Assembly (NCBI GenBank): GCA_021413965.1
Contig: JAIOPI010000025.1
Span: forward strand, 1 to 64,000
Length of the DNA: 64,000 bases
Reading direction: 5' to 3'
Origin: Lentisphaerota bacterium
GTDB lineage: Bacteria > Verrucomicrobiota > Kiritimatiellia > UBA8416 > JAIOPI01
In this document: positions 9,061-19,120 of the stretch, in pieces
Layout: the number at the start of each line of letters is the position of its first letter
Position numbering within the stretch: the first letter of the stretch is position 1
The notes under the pieces: model-generated
The model's input: the letters and a program-made list of their open reading frames with translations, nothing else
Database searches by the model: none
Told to the model about the DNA's origin: nothing
Translations under genes and position numbers: made by a program

Positions 9061-9753
9061 TTACGGCGCCGGCGGGACGCTATCCGCCGCCCCCGGCGGA
9101 ACGCCCCGGTGCCGCACAATCTCGCCGTTAATCATGTAGATCACGTCCTGTGCAATGTTTGTGGCATGGTCCGCCACGCGCTCCAGATTCCGCGACACGC
9201 CCAGCGCGTGTATCAGGTAGTCCACGTCCTCCGGCTGCGCCAGCAGCGCCTCTCGCACGCGCTCGTAGGTCTGCCGGTTCAGGCGGTCCACCTCGTCGTC
9301 CGCCTCGCACACCTTCCACGCCAGCGCGGCATCCATGTTGAACAGCGCGTCCAGGCTGCCCCGCAGCATCGCCATCACCTTGTCCACCATGATGGCCAGA
9401 TCCAACCGTGCCTGCGGCCGCGCTTTGCCCGCCAGCCGCTCCGCGCGCTCGGCAATGTTTACCGCCAGGTCCCCGATGCGCTCCAGGTCGCTGTTGATCT
9501 TGATCGTCGCGACGATCCAGCGCAAATCGATCGCCACCGGTTGGTGCAGGGCCAGCAGCTTCAGCGCCTCCTCCTCGATCTGCACCTCCCGCTGGTCGAT
9601 CGCGTCGTCCCCGGCGATCACGGCCCGCGCCAGCGCCACGTCCTGCGCCTCCAGCGCCCGCACCGCCAGCGCCACGCTCTTCTCCACCATTGCGCAGATG
9701 CCCAGCAGCGACCGCTTGAGCGCATCCAGATCATGCAGCAAATGCAAACTCAC
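9061..9753 (-). CDS. phoU: Phosphate signalling accessory protein PhoU
   Basis: About 230 residues from a GTG at 9753, preceded by GAGAGGGAC; the open frame extends to 9807 but those residues do not resemble PhoU. Two three-helix-bundle repeats carry the metal-binding motifs DLERIGDLAVNIAER (first) and NLERVADHATNIAQDV (second). PhoU links the Pst transporter to PhoR and represses the regulon in high phosphate. It lies between pstB and phoB. Confidence 0.92.
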   Translation of the reverse strand: MSLHLLHDLDALKRSLLGICAMVEKSVALAVRALEAQDVALARAVIAGDDAIDQREVQIEEEALKLLALHQPVAIDLRWIVATIKINSDLERIGDLAVNIAERAERLAGKARPQARLDLAIMVDKVMAMLRGSLDALFNMDAALAWKVCEADDEVDRLNRQTYERVREALLAQPEDVDYLIHALGVSRNLERVADHATNIAQDVIYMINGEIVRHRGVPPGAADSVPPAP

Positions 9754-9862
9754 GATTGTCCCTCTCTTCCTTACCCCCGCCCGCGCCCCCGCGCTGACGC
9801 TGCGCACCCATCACCAGACTAGGACCGTCCTGCTGTCGCCGCAAGCGCAACCACCGCCCGCC

Positions 9863-10678
9863 TCAGCCAAACCGGCCCGTGATGTAATCCTCGGTCTGTT
9901 TCTCCCGCGGCGTCGTGAACAGCTCCTGCGTCCGCCCATGCTCCACCAGTCGCCCCACGTACATGAACGCCGTGAAGTCCGACACCCGCGCCGCCTGCTG
10001 CATGTTGTGCGTGACGATCACGATGGTGAAGCGCTGCTTCAAGTCCAGCATCAGGTCCTCGATCTTCGCCGTCGCAATTGGATCCAGCGCCGAACACGGC
10101 TCGTCCATCAACAGCACGTCCGGTTCCACGGCAATTGCCCGCGCAATGCACAGGCGCTGCTGCTGCCCGCCCGACAGCCCCAGCGCGCTGTCCTGCAGCC
10201 GGTCTTTGACCTCATCCCAGATCGCCGCCCCCCGCAGGCTCTTCTCCACGATCTCGTCCAACCCCGCGCGCGGCACCGTCCCCAAGATCCGCGGACCGTA
10301 CGCCACGTTGTCGTAAATCGTCTTCGGGAACGGGTTGGATTTCTGAAACACCATGCCCACCCGTTTGCGCAGCTCCGTCACGTTCAGCGCCACGTCGTGA
10401 ATGTCCTGCCCGTGAACCCGGATCGTCCCCGCGATCCGTACCCCGTCCACCAGGTCGTTCATCCGATTGAGGCACCGCAACAGGGTTGACTTGCCACAGC
10501 CCGACGGGCCGATGAACGCCGTCACGTGGTTCGGCGGAATGTTCAAGGACACGTCGTCGAGGGCCTGTTTGGTCCCGTAGTGCAGCGACAGGTGGGAAAT
10601 CTCCACCATCGGAGGGTGGTGCAGCGCGTCGGCGCGCACCTCCCGCGGCGGAACAACGGGCCGGGTGTCTGGGGGCAT
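9863..10678 (-). CDS. pstB: Phosphate ABC transporter ATP-binding protein
   Basis: About 271 residues. The ATG at 10678 has AGGAG with an eight-base gap; the one at 10684 would be too close. Walker [11 protein letters not shown] loop VFQKSNPFP, signature [14 protein letters not shown], Walker [14 protein letters not shown] and the H loop VTHNMQQA are intact. The [14 protein letters not shown] stretch is typical of PstB. It powers phosphate import through PstC/PstA. The open frame continues far upstream through pstA in another reading frame and is spurious there. Confidence 0.95.
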   Translation of the reverse strand: MPPDTRPVVPPREVRADALHHPPMVEISHLSLHYGTKQALDDVSLNIPPNHVTAFIGPSGCGKSTLLRCLNRMNDLVDGVRIAGTIRVHGQDIHDVALNVTELRKRVGMVFQKSNPFPKTIYDNVAYGPRILGTVPRAGLDEIVEKSLRGAAIWDEVKDRLQDSALGLSGGQQQRLCIARAIAVEPDVLLMDEPCSALDPIATAKIEDLMLDLKQRFTIVIVTHNMQQAARVSDFTAFMYVGRLVEHGRTQELFTTPREKQTEDYITGRFG

Positions 10679-10689
10679 GGCCATCTCTC

Positions 10690-12309
10690 CTAAAGCGCCG
10701 TGACGGCGTACTTCTTGCGCAACTTGCCGCGGATCAGAATCGCGGCCAGGTTCAGAAACAACACGATCAACAGCAGCAGGATGGCCGTCATGAACACCAT
10801 CGGCCGCGCCGCGTCCACGTTGGGCGACTGAAAGCCCACGTCGTAAATGTGAAACCCAAGGTGCATGAACTTTCGCTCCAGGTGCACGAACGGCCATTGC
10901 CCATCCAGCGGCAGCGTCGGCGCCAGCTTCACCACCCCCGTGATCATCAGCGGCGCCACCTCGCCCGCCGCGCGCGCCATGGCCAGGATCAGGCCCGTCA
11001 GGATCGACGGCATCACCGCCGGCAGCACCACACGCCAGGTCGTCTCGAACTTCGTCGCCCCCAGCGCCAGCGAGGCCTCGCGCGCACCCTGCGGAATTGC
11101 CGCCAGCCCTTCCTCCGTGGCCACGATCACCACCGGCACCGTCAGCAACGCCAGCGTCAGCGAGGCCCACAGAATGCCCCCCGTGCCGAAGGTCGGCGTC
11201 GGCAGTGCCTCTGCAAAGAAGGTCCGGTCTATCGCCCCACCCACCACGTAAATGAAGAACCCCACGCCAAACACGCCGAACACAATCGACGGCACGCCCG
11301 CCAGGTTGTTGACCGCAATGCGCACCGCGCTCACCATCGGCCCCTGCTTGGCGTACTCCCGCAGATAGAACGCCGCCACCACGCCCAGCGGCGTCACGAT
11401 CACGCTCATGATCAGTACCATCATGACCGTGCCAAAGATCGCCGGAAAGACGCCCCCCTCCGTGTTGGACTCGCGCGGATCGTCCGCCACGAACTCCCAC
11501 AGCTTGCTGGCGTAGAACCGCGCCTTCGCGCCGGCGCCCATGGCGTTCGGCCGGTACGCCCGCACCACGTCGCCCAACGCCAGCTCCGCGCGCCGGTCGC
11601 CGGCCGCGCTCAGCTCAATCACCGTGCCGGAACCCTCCCGCAGCGTGGCCAGCAGCTTGCGCTTCAACCCGTAGTCCGCCTGCAGTTCGGTCAGCTCCGA
11701 CTCCAACCGCTCGACCGCCGCCCCCGTCGTCACCCCCTGCCGCGCCAGCTTCTTCACCTGCAGCCGGATCCGCTCCTGCGCCGCATTGATCGCCCCGATC
11801 TGGTTACGCTCCACATCCAGAATCTGCGCGTTGAGCGCGTGCGCCGCCGGCAGCGCCGCCTGCAAGGTCAGCCACGCCTCCTCGCCCTCCACCCGCCGCC
11901 CCCCGGCCCCCTCCCGCAACGCCTCCACTCGCCCGTGAAAATTCCCCCACTCGCGCCGCTCGATCACCGCCAGCTCCACCGGCGCCGCCCGGCTGACAAT
12001 CGCATCCTCGTCCACCCACAGGAAATCCATGCCGTACAAATCGCGGTTGCCCTGCCGGATCTGGATCCGGTGCCGTTCGGGCGTGCCTTCCGCCGCGTCG
12101 GGCTGCGGTACCGTCTCCCGCATCGTGATCTGCCCCACCACCGTCCGCCCGTCCTTCAGCGTGAACGCATACATCGTGCGCGGCCAGAAAAACCCCAGGC
12201 CGTTCACCAGGATCAGCAGCACCAGGCCCGTGACCATCAGCAGCGCCATCGCCAGCGCCCCGCCCGTCAGCCACACAAACGCATCGCCGTTTTTCCAGAA
12301 TGTCTTCAC
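10690..12309 (-). CDS. pstA: Phosphate ABC transporter permease PstA, long form
   Basis: 539 residues, starting GTG at 12309 with a GTGA overlap on pstC. The first helix is at about 12-38. A non-membrane insertion of some 230 residues follows, including a predicted coiled coil near 150-230 (many Glu/Gln/Leu heptads such as [14 protein letters not shown]). The permease domain occupies roughly 285-535, with the EAA-type loop [19 protein letters not shown]. Short PstA proteins are near 290 residues; the long form is known in some proteobacteria. The insertion should lie in the periplasm. Confidence 0.9.
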   Translation of the reverse strand: MKTFWKNGDAFVWLTGGALAMALLMVTGLVLLILVNGLGFFWPRTMYAFTLKDGRTVVGQITMRETVPQPDAAEGTPERHRIQIRQGNRDLYGMDFLWVDEDAIVSRAAPVELAVIERREWGNFHGRVEALREGAGGRRVEGEEAWLTLQAALPAAHALNAQILDVERNQIGAINAAQERIRLQVKKLARQGVTTGAAVERLESELTELQADYGLKRKLLATLREGSGTVIELSAAGDRRAELALGDVVRAYRPNAMGAGAKARFYASKLWEFVADDPRESNTEGGVFPAIFGTVMMVLIMSVIVTPLGVVAAFYLREYAKQGPMVSAVRIAVNNLAGVPSIVFGVFGVGFFIYVVGGAIDRTFFAEALPTPTFGTGGILWASLTLALLTVPVVIVATEEGLAAIPQGAREASLALGATKFETTWRVVLPAVMPSILTGLILAMARAAGEVAPLMITGVVKLAPTLPLDGQWPFVHLERKFMHLGFHIYDVGFQSPNVDAARPMVFMTAILLLLIVLFLNLAAILIRGKLRKKYAVTAL

Positions 12310-14585
12310 AAGTACCGGTACCGTTTGCGCAGCCGCAGCCGGATCAGCTCGGCCGCCGTGTTCATGATAAACGTCAGCATAAACAGCAGCAGCGCCGCCA
12401 CGAATAACACGCGGAACAGCGTGCCCCCGTCCGGCGCCTCCGGCAACTCGACCGCAATGTTCGCCGACATCGCGCGAAAACCGCTGAAGATCGACAGGTC
12501 CATCACCGGCGTGTTGCCCGTGGCCATCAGCACGATCATGGTCTCACCCACGGCCCGGCCCAATCCGATCATGACCGCCGAGAAAATGCCCGGGCTGGCC
12601 GTCGGCAGCACCACCCGGATCGCCGTCTGCCAGGGCGTCGCACCCAGCGCCAGCGACGCCGCCCGCAAATGCTGCGGCACGCTCGACAGCGAATCCTCCG
12701 CAATCGTGAAGATGATCGGCACCACCGCAAACCCCATCGCAAACCCCACCACCAGCGAATTGCGCTGGTCAAACGTCAGCCCGAGAACGGACAGCAGCCA
12801 GTGCCGATAGTCCCCCTGCAGGAAGACGTGCTCCACGCCCGCCCCCAGTTGAATCGCCAGCCAGCCGCCACCCAGCACCACCGGAATCAGCAGCATGAAT
12901 TCATAGCCCGGCTTCACCCAGTGCCGCACCGCCCGCGGACACCGCCGCCACAGAACCAGCGCCGCCAGGATGCACCCCGCCATCACAAATGGCATCAGGA
13001 AGATGCCCGGCACGATCTTCTCCATGTTCGGCGCCAGCCACAGCCCCGCGATGAACCCCAGCACCACGCTCGGCAGCGCCGCCATGATTTCGACCACCGG
13101 CTTCACGCGCTGCCGCAGGTTGGGGTGCATGAACTGCGAGGCATACAGCGCCCCCAGCAAGGCCAGCGGCACCGCGAACAGCAGCGCGTACAGCGTGCCC
13201 TTCAGCGTGCCATACAGCAGCGGCGTCAAACTGAACTTGGCCTCGAAATCATCGCTCCCGCCCGTCGACTGCCACACGTACGCGGGCGCGTCGTACCCCT
13301 CGTACCAAATCTTCCCGAAGAGACTCTTCAGCGTGATTTCCGGATGCCGGTTCTTGAGCGCCCACGTCTGCAGCCCGCCTTGCGCCCCCACCGCCAGAAT
13401 CCCATCCGCCTTGGGCGCATAGGCCAGCGCCGCCGCGTCCGCCACCGGCGGCAGCGTGAGCAGCGTCTTCCCGGTCGTCCCGTAGTTCAAGTGAATCACC
13501 CCGCGGTCATCCAGCGCGAGAAACCCCTTGTCGCGCCGCGACGCCTGGATCGCCACAATCCGCCCCGCGTGCGGCGCAAACGTGTTCACGCGCACGAGGT
13601 GCCTGGCGTCCGCGCCCGCGCGCAGCATCTGCCATGTTGACACCCCGCCGCCGCTGTCGCCCACCACCAGAGTCCGGTCCCCGATCAAGAACTGCAGCGC
13701 GCTGATCCCGGCGCCAGGAGCCGACGCGGCCTGCACCGGGCTCCCGCCCACCTGTACGTCCGCCTTGTCCCGCAAATCCAACCGCCACACCGCCCCCGCC
13801 GCGGTCCCCACAAAGAGATCATCGCCCCGCTGATCCATCGCCAGCGCCGTGATCTCTCCCGAAATTCCGTCCGGCACGGCATACTGAACCGTCGTGCTCG
13901 TCGTCTCGTCCATCAGCGACGTCGTCTCTTCCACCGCCGTCAGCACAATCCGGTCCGCTCCTGTCACCGTCGCCATGACGGGCCCCGCCGGCGTGACGGC
14001 ATATGCCAGCAAGCGAACCGCCGCCCCATGCTCATAGACGAGCACCGGATCGCGCACCCGCAACTGCGGCGTCACCTCGCGCTGCCCCGCCACATGTTCC
14101 ACATCGAAATGAACGGCCACCGGCAACACGCGGCCATCCGACAACCCCAAAGCAAATTGGTCGTCCCCGCCCTGGGATACGCAAGTCACCCGTGCGTCCC
14201 CCAGCGCCAACTCGCCACCCAGTGGTAGCGGGGCGCCGTCCTTCAACGCATGAAACGACACCCCTTCCGCCCCAACCCGGTACGCCACGGTCTGGTATTC
14301 GTCGATGCCCACCCGCAACGGCGGCCCGGACGCAAGTGTCACATTCACCGCCGGCTCAACCGATGGCGGCGCAAACAGCGGATATACCTGCCCAATGATG
14401 ACGATCAGAATGGACAGGATGGAACCGATGATGATCATGCCGCCGAGCGTGACCACGCGGCGCGCCACCCCATCGGCCACCAGGCGGCGCTTCAAACGGC
14501 TGGAAAGCGCAAAACCGCGCAGGCGGGCCGGACGCGCCGGCCCGCCTGTCGGTTGCTGAACCACCGTTGTGATCAAGTCTGGCAC
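12306..14585 (-). CDS. pstC: Phosphate ABC transporter permease PstC, with periplasmic propeller-like domain
   Basis: 759 residues, starting GTG at 14585 directly after the pstS stop. One membrane helix (about 46-70) precedes about 370 periplasmic residues with weak WD40/beta-propeller-like repeats, for example LALDDRGVIHLNYG and GILAVGAQGGLQTWALK. The permease domain occupies about 450-755, with [19 protein letters not shown] as the loop that contacts PstB. Standard PstC is about 310 residues, so this is the long type. The extra domain may contact PstS, the porin or the cell wall; this is inference. Confidence 0.9.
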   Translation of the reverse strand: MPDLITTVVQQPTGGPARPARLRGFALSSRLKRRLVADGVARRVVTLGGMIIIGSILSILIVIIGQVYPLFAPPSVEPAVNVTLASGPPLRVGIDEYQTVAYRVGAEGVSFHALKDGAPLPLGGELALGDARVTCVSQGGDDQFALGLSDGRVLPVAVHFDVEHVAGQREVTPQLRVRDPVLVYEHGAAVRLLAYAVTPAGPVMATVTGADRIVLTAVEETTSLMDETTSTTVQYAVPDGISGEITALAMDQRGDDLFVGTAAGAVWRLDLRDKADVQVGGSPVQAASAPGAGISALQFLIGDRTLVVGDSGGGVSTWQMLRAGADARHLVRVNTFAPHAGRIVAIQASRRDKGFLALDDRGVIHLNYGTTGKTLLTLPPVADAAALAYAPKADGILAVGAQGGLQTWALKNRHPEITLKSLFGKIWYEGYDAPAYVWQSTGGSDDFEAKFSLTPLLYGTLKGTLYALLFAVPLALLGALYASQFMHPNLRQRVKPVVEIMAALPSVVLGFIAGLWLAPNMEKIVPGIFLMPFVMAGCILAALVLWRRCPRAVRHWVKPGYEFMLLIPVVLGGGWLAIQLGAGVEHVFLQGDYRHWLLSVLGLTFDQRNSLVVGFAMGFAVVPIIFTIAEDSLSSVPQHLRAASLALGATPWQTAIRVVLPTASPGIFSAVMIGLGRAVGETMIVLMATGNTPVMDLSIFSGFRAMSANIAVELPEAPDGGTLFRVLFVAALLLFMLTFIMNTAAELIRLRLRKRYRYL

Positions 14586-15587
14586 TTACTTCAGTTTTTT
14601 GAGCTCGGCTTCGACCACCTTGGCCGGCAGCGGGAAGTAGCCATCCTTGACCGTCGCCTCCTGCCCTTCCTTGGAGAGCACCAGCTTGAGCATCTCGCGC
14701 GTCAACGGGTCCAGCCCCTGCCCCGGCACCTTGTTGACGTAGACGTAGAGGAAGCGCGAGATCGGATAAGCACCGCTATACGCATTCGCCTGGTTTGCAT
14801 CCGCGCATTCACCGCCCGCCTTGGCGGACAGGGCCACCGCACGCACGCCCGGTGTCGTATACCCAATGCCACTGTACCCAATCCCGAAGCGATCCACCGA
14901 TATTCCCTGCACCACCGAGGCCGACCCAGGCTGCTCCTTGACCTGGTCCTTGTAGTCGCCGTTCTCCATCACGTGCTCTTTGAAGAAACCGTAGGTACCC
15001 GAGGCCGAATTGCGTCCATACAGACTGATCGGACGCGCCGCCCAGTCGCCCGTCAACCCCAGCTCGCCCCACGTCGCGATGTCCGCCGATCCACCCCGCC
15101 GGCGCGACTTGGAGAATACCGCGTCAACCTGCTCCATCGACAGGCACTCGATCGGGTTGTCCTTGTTGACGAATACCGCCAAGGCATCCACGGCCACCCG
15201 GATCTGCGTCGGTTTGTACCCGAACTTGCTCTCGAAGCCGTCGATCTCCGATGGCTTCATTGGGCGAGACATCGGCCCCAGTTGGGCCAGGCCGCCGATC
15301 AGCGCCGGGGGTGCCGTGCTCGAGCCCTTCCCTTCAATCTGAATGTTCACGTTCGGGTAGTGCTTCTTCAGCCCTTCTGCCCAGAACGTCATGAGGTTGT
15401 TCAGCGTGTCCGAACCCACGCTGCTCAGGTTTCCCGACACCCCCTCCACCGTGCTGTACTCGGGCAGCCCTTCATCCAGTGTCACCGCCGGCTCGGCACG
15501 AGCCATCGGGTCCATCCCTGCGAGCGCCACGGCCGTCAGTGCGGCCAGCCAGCGCGTTGCCTGCTTGCTGTTGTGTGTCATCTTCAT
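14586..15587 (-). CDS. pstS: Periplasmic phosphate-binding protein
   Basis: 333 residues from the ATG at 15587, with GGGAG about 11 bases upstream. The signal peptide runs from [13 protein letters not shown] to about ARAEP. It is a type II solute-binding protein with the phosphate-site motifs [24 protein letters not shown] and [13 protein letters not shown], and a [11 protein letters not shown] segment near the hinge. It delivers phosphate to PstCA. It sits between the porin gene and pstC. Confidence 0.93.
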   Translation of the reverse strand: MKMTHNSKQATRWLAALTAVALAGMDPMARAEPAVTLDEGLPEYSTVEGVSGNLSSVGSDTLNNLMTFWAEGLKKHYPNVNIQIEGKGSSTAPPALIGGLAQLGPMSRPMKPSEIDGFESKFGYKPTQIRVAVDALAVFVNKDNPIECLSMEQVDAVFSKSRRRGGSADIATWGELGLTGDWAARPISLYGRNSASGTYGFFKEHVMENGDYKDQVKEQPGSASVVQGISVDRFGIGYSGIGYTTPGVRAVALSAKAGGECADANQANAYSGAYPISRFLYVYVNKVPGQGLDPLTREMLKLVLSKEGQEATVKDGYFPLPAKVVEAELKKLK

Positions 15588-15612
15588 GTGTTCTGTGCTC
15601 CCTGTTCCTGGT

Positions 15613-16806
15613 TCAGAAACTTGCGACGAGATCAATCTGCAGGCGGTCATAGTCGGTCGACTTGGCGGAATCCGAAATCTTCCGCTCATCCGCAAAGAAG
15701 TAGGACACGCCCGCCTGAAGGTTCTTCATCAACTGATACTTGCCAGACACCTTGTGGCCCTTGCCGTCGGTGCCGCCGCCCCAGCGATCCGAGTCCGTAA
15801 ACATCCCCAGCGTCGCGTCCTTCTCCAGTTCGGCATAACTGTAGCCCAGTTCCCACGTCTTCGGCAGATTCAGTTTCCCATAGCTCACGCCGTACATGTG
15901 CCCCTGGTCGTATTGGTCCGCATCAATATTGGTGAGTTCCTGGGCGTAAACATCCAACGGCCTTCCCAGCACCCACACCTCAAACTGCGCGAAGTACACC
16001 ACCGGCGTGAACTCCGTCTTCCAGGCCTTGTTGGTCGTGCTGCCACTGACCGTGCCGTTGATCGTGCTGTTGCCGTAGGAGTTGTTCTTGTTCTCCCAGT
16101 CGATGACGTCAAACCCCTGGATGTTATCGTACGCGTAGTAGCTCGCGCCCAGCATGAGATTCACCTCGGGCGTGAACTCCAGCTTCACGGCGCCCTGCCC
16201 GGCATACAGCTTCGTGTCCGACTTATCCGACCGTTCCTGGATCCAGAAATAGCCGGCGTTGCCGAGGAACTTGGCGATGCCCATGTTGTACTCGCCCTTC
16301 GCCGCCATCCCTTCCGGCGTCAAGTCGCTGTCCCACACCAGGTCGTCCGGCTGCGTGATGAAGGGGTTCTTCATCTTGCCGCCAGTCGCCTTCAAACGGT
16401 TGGGTTCACTGCCCGTGAAGTTGTACTCGATGTACCCGAGGTTCAGCCGCATCTCTTCCTTGTCGAACCCGCCGCCGAGCGACTGGTTGCCCGAGATCGG
16501 ATCGGAACCGCCGGTCGAGAACTCAATGCCGGCCTTGGTGGCATCGTTCACCTTGGCTTCCGCCCCGAGGCGCGCGCGGATCCGATCACGATCACGCGTA
16601 ATCGTGTCCCCGCTCTTGTCCTTCTTGGAGTCGTCATTGATTTGCTCAACCCGGTAGCGCAGGTCGCCCTTGAATTTGACGTCGTCCGCCCACGTCTTCG
16701 GCGGCGGCGTTGGCGGCGGCGCCTCCGGAGGAAGGACACTCGTTTGCGCCCAGCAAAGCCCACTCACGCTCACCAAGACCGCTACACCTGCAGATATTCG
16801 ATTCAT
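15613..16806 (-). CDS. Putative outer-membrane porin of the phosphate operon
   Basis: 397 residues. A signal peptide ends near LCWAQ, then a Pro-rich stretch (about 26-38). The rest is alternating beta-strand sequence with aromatic girdles, and the final residue is Phe (DLVASF), as required for BAM-dependent barrel insertion. It resembles the putative porin family (Porin_5-like) more than OprP/OprO. It has AAAGGAG before the ATG. Being first in the pst operon suggests phosphate or phosphate-ester uptake across the outer membrane; specificity is inferred from position only. Confidence 0.85.
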   Translation of the reverse strand: MNRISAGVAVLVSVSGLCWAQTSVLPPEAPPPTPPPKTWADDVKFKGDLRYRVEQINDDSKKDKSGDTITRDRDRIRARLGAEAKVNDATKAGIEFSTGGSDPISGNQSLGGGFDKEEMRLNLGYIEYNFTGSEPNRLKATGGKMKNPFITQPDDLVWDSDLTPEGMAAKGEYNMGIAKFLGNAGYFWIQERSDKSDTKLYAGQGAVKLEFTPEVNLMLGASYYAYDNIQGFDVIDWENKNNSYGNSTINGTVSGSTTNKAWKTEFTPVVYFAQFEVWVLGRPLDVYAQELTNIDADQYDQGHMYGVSYGKLNLPKTWELGYSYAELEKDATLGMFTDSDRWGGGTDGKGHKVSGKYQLMKNLQAGVSYFFADERKISDSAKSTDYDRLQIDLVASF

Positions 16807-17018
16807 TCGCTTCGTTCTCCTTTCGCTTTTGGTGAGGACAGTTCACACCCCGGGCGTTGCGGCGGCATTCGCCTCACGTTAGATTTTGATTAGCGATCGG
16901 AGGGCTGGCGGCAGCACCGCACAGGCGTGGACCCGACGCCGGGCCGGCTGTCGAAGCGAACTGCAGGCGAAATGGCCCCGCCACGGCAGCCAAGTCTTGG
17001 CGGTCCGGAGGGGGCGGG

Positions 17019-17558
17019 TTGACCATCTGGCGTGCGGACGCACGCCGAATCGATTGGCTCCCCGGTCGTAACCCGGCCAGCACAAATTCCCTCAAGTCAG
17101 CCTGGGAAGTAACTCCTTACTACACAAGGGCCTACGAGAAAGGCTGCCTTTTTGTCCGGGGCGACAAACCCCGTGAATTGGCCGAAATAGCCAAGATCAC
17201 CGCCCGCCAATGGAACCGGTATCAGAACGGCCGGCAGCGCGAGAACCCCATCCTGAAAGGACTCCAATATCTCAGGGTATTCGAGGACGAGACGGTCCGG
17301 ACATACGCCCAGGCCGCCGAGGTGCTTGGCGTTTCCCGCGAGCGGGTCTATCAGCTCACGGCACTGGTCACCAAATTGCCGCCCCAGATCAAGGACTTCC
17401 TGGCCGGCACCGAGGACCCTGCCGTGCTCCGCTTCTTCACCGAACGGCGCCTCCGCCCGTTGACCATGCTTCCTGACCATGAAGCACAGATAGCAGAGTT
17501 CGAGCGGATTCTTGCCGGCGCGCAGAGAGACTCAGTACGGATCCACACTACCACTTGA
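17019..17558 (+). CDS. Small helix-turn-helix protein, ParB/KorB-like HTH
   Basis: Up to 179 residues. The only plausible start is TTG at 17019 with GGAGGGGG upstream; no in-frame ATG precedes the conserved part. Residues of about 95-125 form an HTH (TYAQAAEVLGVSRERVYQLTAL), followed by LPPQIKDFL and a TERRLRPLTML segment. From memory this combination occurs in HTH proteins linked to site-specific recombinases and integrated elements. The upstream 40 residues may not be native, so the gene could be a fragment. No recombinase is adjacent. Confidence 0.5.
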   Translation: MTIWRADARRIDWLPGRNPASTNSLKSAWEVTPYYTRAYEKGCLFVRGDKPRELAEIAKITARQWNRYQNGRQRENPILKGLQYLRVFEDETVRTYAQAAEVLGVSRERVYQLTALVTKLPPQIKDFLAGTEDPAVLRFFTERRLRPLTMLPDHEAQIAEFERILAGAQRDSVRIHTTT

Positions 17559-17590
17559 CGGTGGCCAACCACCTTCAGTCAATAGTCCTT

Positions 17591-19120
17591 CTACACTAAA
17601 TCGGCCGGCTTGGCGGTACCTGCGAAAGGAAGTGTCAACGTGAACGTGGTCAGGTTCTCTTCACTCCGCTCCAGAATCAACTGACCGCAGTGTGCCCGTG
17701 CGATTTCGCGAGCCAGGCTCAGGCCCAGACCGGAGCCTTCGATCTCGCGGCTGCGGGACTTGTCGGCACGGTAGAAGCGATCGAAAACCTTGTCGTGGTC
17801 TTGCTTCGGAATCGGGCGCCCCGTGTTCGAGATCGTGAAGACCGCTTGGCCGGCCCGCTCAACCAGTGCCATTTCGATTGCGCCATCCTTGTCGCCGAAC
17901 TTGACGGCGTTTGAAACCAGATTTTGGAATGCCTGGTTCAGCAGGTCTGCGTCTGCCATGACCAGCAGCTCCTGCGGTGCATCGACGGTTGTCTTCCTGT
18001 CGGGGGCAAGCAGCCGCACATCCTCAGCAGCCGCACGAGCCAGATCGGCCAGGTTGATGCGCGCCAGACTCACCGGCAGTTGTCCGGAATCGGCCTGTGA
18101 GAGCAACAGGAGCTTGCCAAGGATCACCTTCAGGCGTTGCACCTCGTCCAGTTGCTCGGCGTATTCGCGCTGCTCGGGGGAGCCATCCGGCGCTCGCTGC
18201 AGCCACCGTTCTGCCTGCGCCTGGAGGATCGCCAGTGGCGTCTTTAACTCGTGGGCTGCGTCTGCGCTGAAACGCGTAGCCTGCGCAAAACTTCGCTCAA
18301 GACGGGCCAGCATGCCGTTGATCAGCACGATCAGGCGTCTGAACTCCGCGTCGGCTCTTTCATCGGGAATCCGCTCATTGAGCCGGCGAGCGGTGACCGC
18401 TTCGGCCGTGCGAGCGATCCGGTTGACGGGGCGCAGTGCCATGTGCCCGATCAGCCAGCCCCCGGCCACAATCAGCAGCAACCCCAGCGGGACGGCGACG
18501 AGAAGGGCCTGCTCGAAACGACGGGTCTCGGCATGCAAGTCGGACAGATTCATCGCGATGCTGAGCGTCACTTCCTCGTTGGCAATGGTCATGGCTCTCC
18601 ATTCGCCATTTGGCGCCGCAAGAGTGGCATAGACCGGTCCCCGTACAGGAAGCCGGCGCGGCGGCTGCTCACGGGGGGGCGGCTCGTCGGACGGGCGCGG
18701 GCGCCGGCCGTCCCTTTCCTCGGGAGGTGGGGGCCGGAGGTCGCCCTCTATGGGAGGTCCTTCAGGGGCACTCGCCGGAGCCGCGTCGAGCGAAAGTGGC
18801 AGGGCATGCAGCGGCAATTCCGGCGGCCATCCGGCCGTGTCGTACAGAATCTCACCGTTCGGACGCGTCGCCTTCACCACGAACTGCTTCGAGGCGTCCT
18901 CCCCGTAGATGGACCGCAACGAATCGTCGAATCGCCGCCAATGCCCGCCGGGCTGGGTCTTGCGGACCTGCGCGTCAGCCAGCGCCCTGAGTTCGCGATC
19001 GATGCGCGCAATGCCAACGCGGCTCAGCGCGGCGGTTGCCAGGAGGCCGAATCCGAGCAGAAGCATGCCGGAAAGGCTCATGCTAAGGAGTCCGATCTTG
19101 AGGCGGAAGGAGTGCAGCAT
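17591..19120 (-). CDS. Sensor histidine kinase, CusS/heavy-metal-sensor type
   Basis: 509 residues from the ATG at 19120, which overlaps the regulator stop by one base. Helix 1 is near 8-32. The periplasmic domain (about 33-225) contains an unusual Pro/Arg/Glu-rich stretch (about 115-155). Helix 2 is near 230-250, then HAMP. The phosphoacceptor motif is DAAHELKTPLAILQAQ, with ATPase motifs NLVSNAVKFGD, NTGRPIP, FDRFYRADKSRS and GSGLGLSLAREI. The domain order matches CusS-type kinases. With its regulator it lies divergent to the 19957-30441 operon, the obvious candidate target. Confidence 0.88.
   Translation of the reverse strand: MLHSFRLKIGLLSMSLSGMLLLGFGLLATAALSRVGIARIDRELRALADAQVRKTQPGGHWRRFDDSLRSIYGEDASKQFVVKATRPNGEILYDTAGWPPELPLHALPLSLDAAPASAPEGPPIEGDLRPPPPEERDGRRPRPSDEPPPREQPPRRLPVRGPVYATLAAPNGEWRAMTIANEEVTLSIAMNLSDLHAETRRFEQALLVAVPLGLLLIVAGGWLIGHMALRPVNRIARTAEAVTARRLNERIPDERADAEFRRLIVLINGMLARLERSFAQATRFSADAAHELKTPLAILQAQAERWLQRAPDGSPEQREYAEQLDEVQRLKVILGKLLLLSQADSGQLPVSLARINLADLARAAAEDVRLLAPDRKTTVDAPQELLVMADADLLNQAFQNLVSNAVKFGDKDGAIEMALVERAGQAVFTISNTGRPIPKQDHDKVFDRFYRADKSRSREIEGSGLGLSLAREIARAHCGQLILERSEENLTTFTLTLPFAGTAKPADLV

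Noticed and set aside
10679..11500. N-terminal extension of pstB through pstA in another frame
   Set aside because: The extension is Gly/Ala/Arg-rich and overlaps the conserved pstA. The ATG with ribosome binding site is at 10678.
16807..17018. Pho box upstream of the porin gene
   Set aside because: I looked for paired CTGTCAT-type repeats on both strands and saw none convincing.
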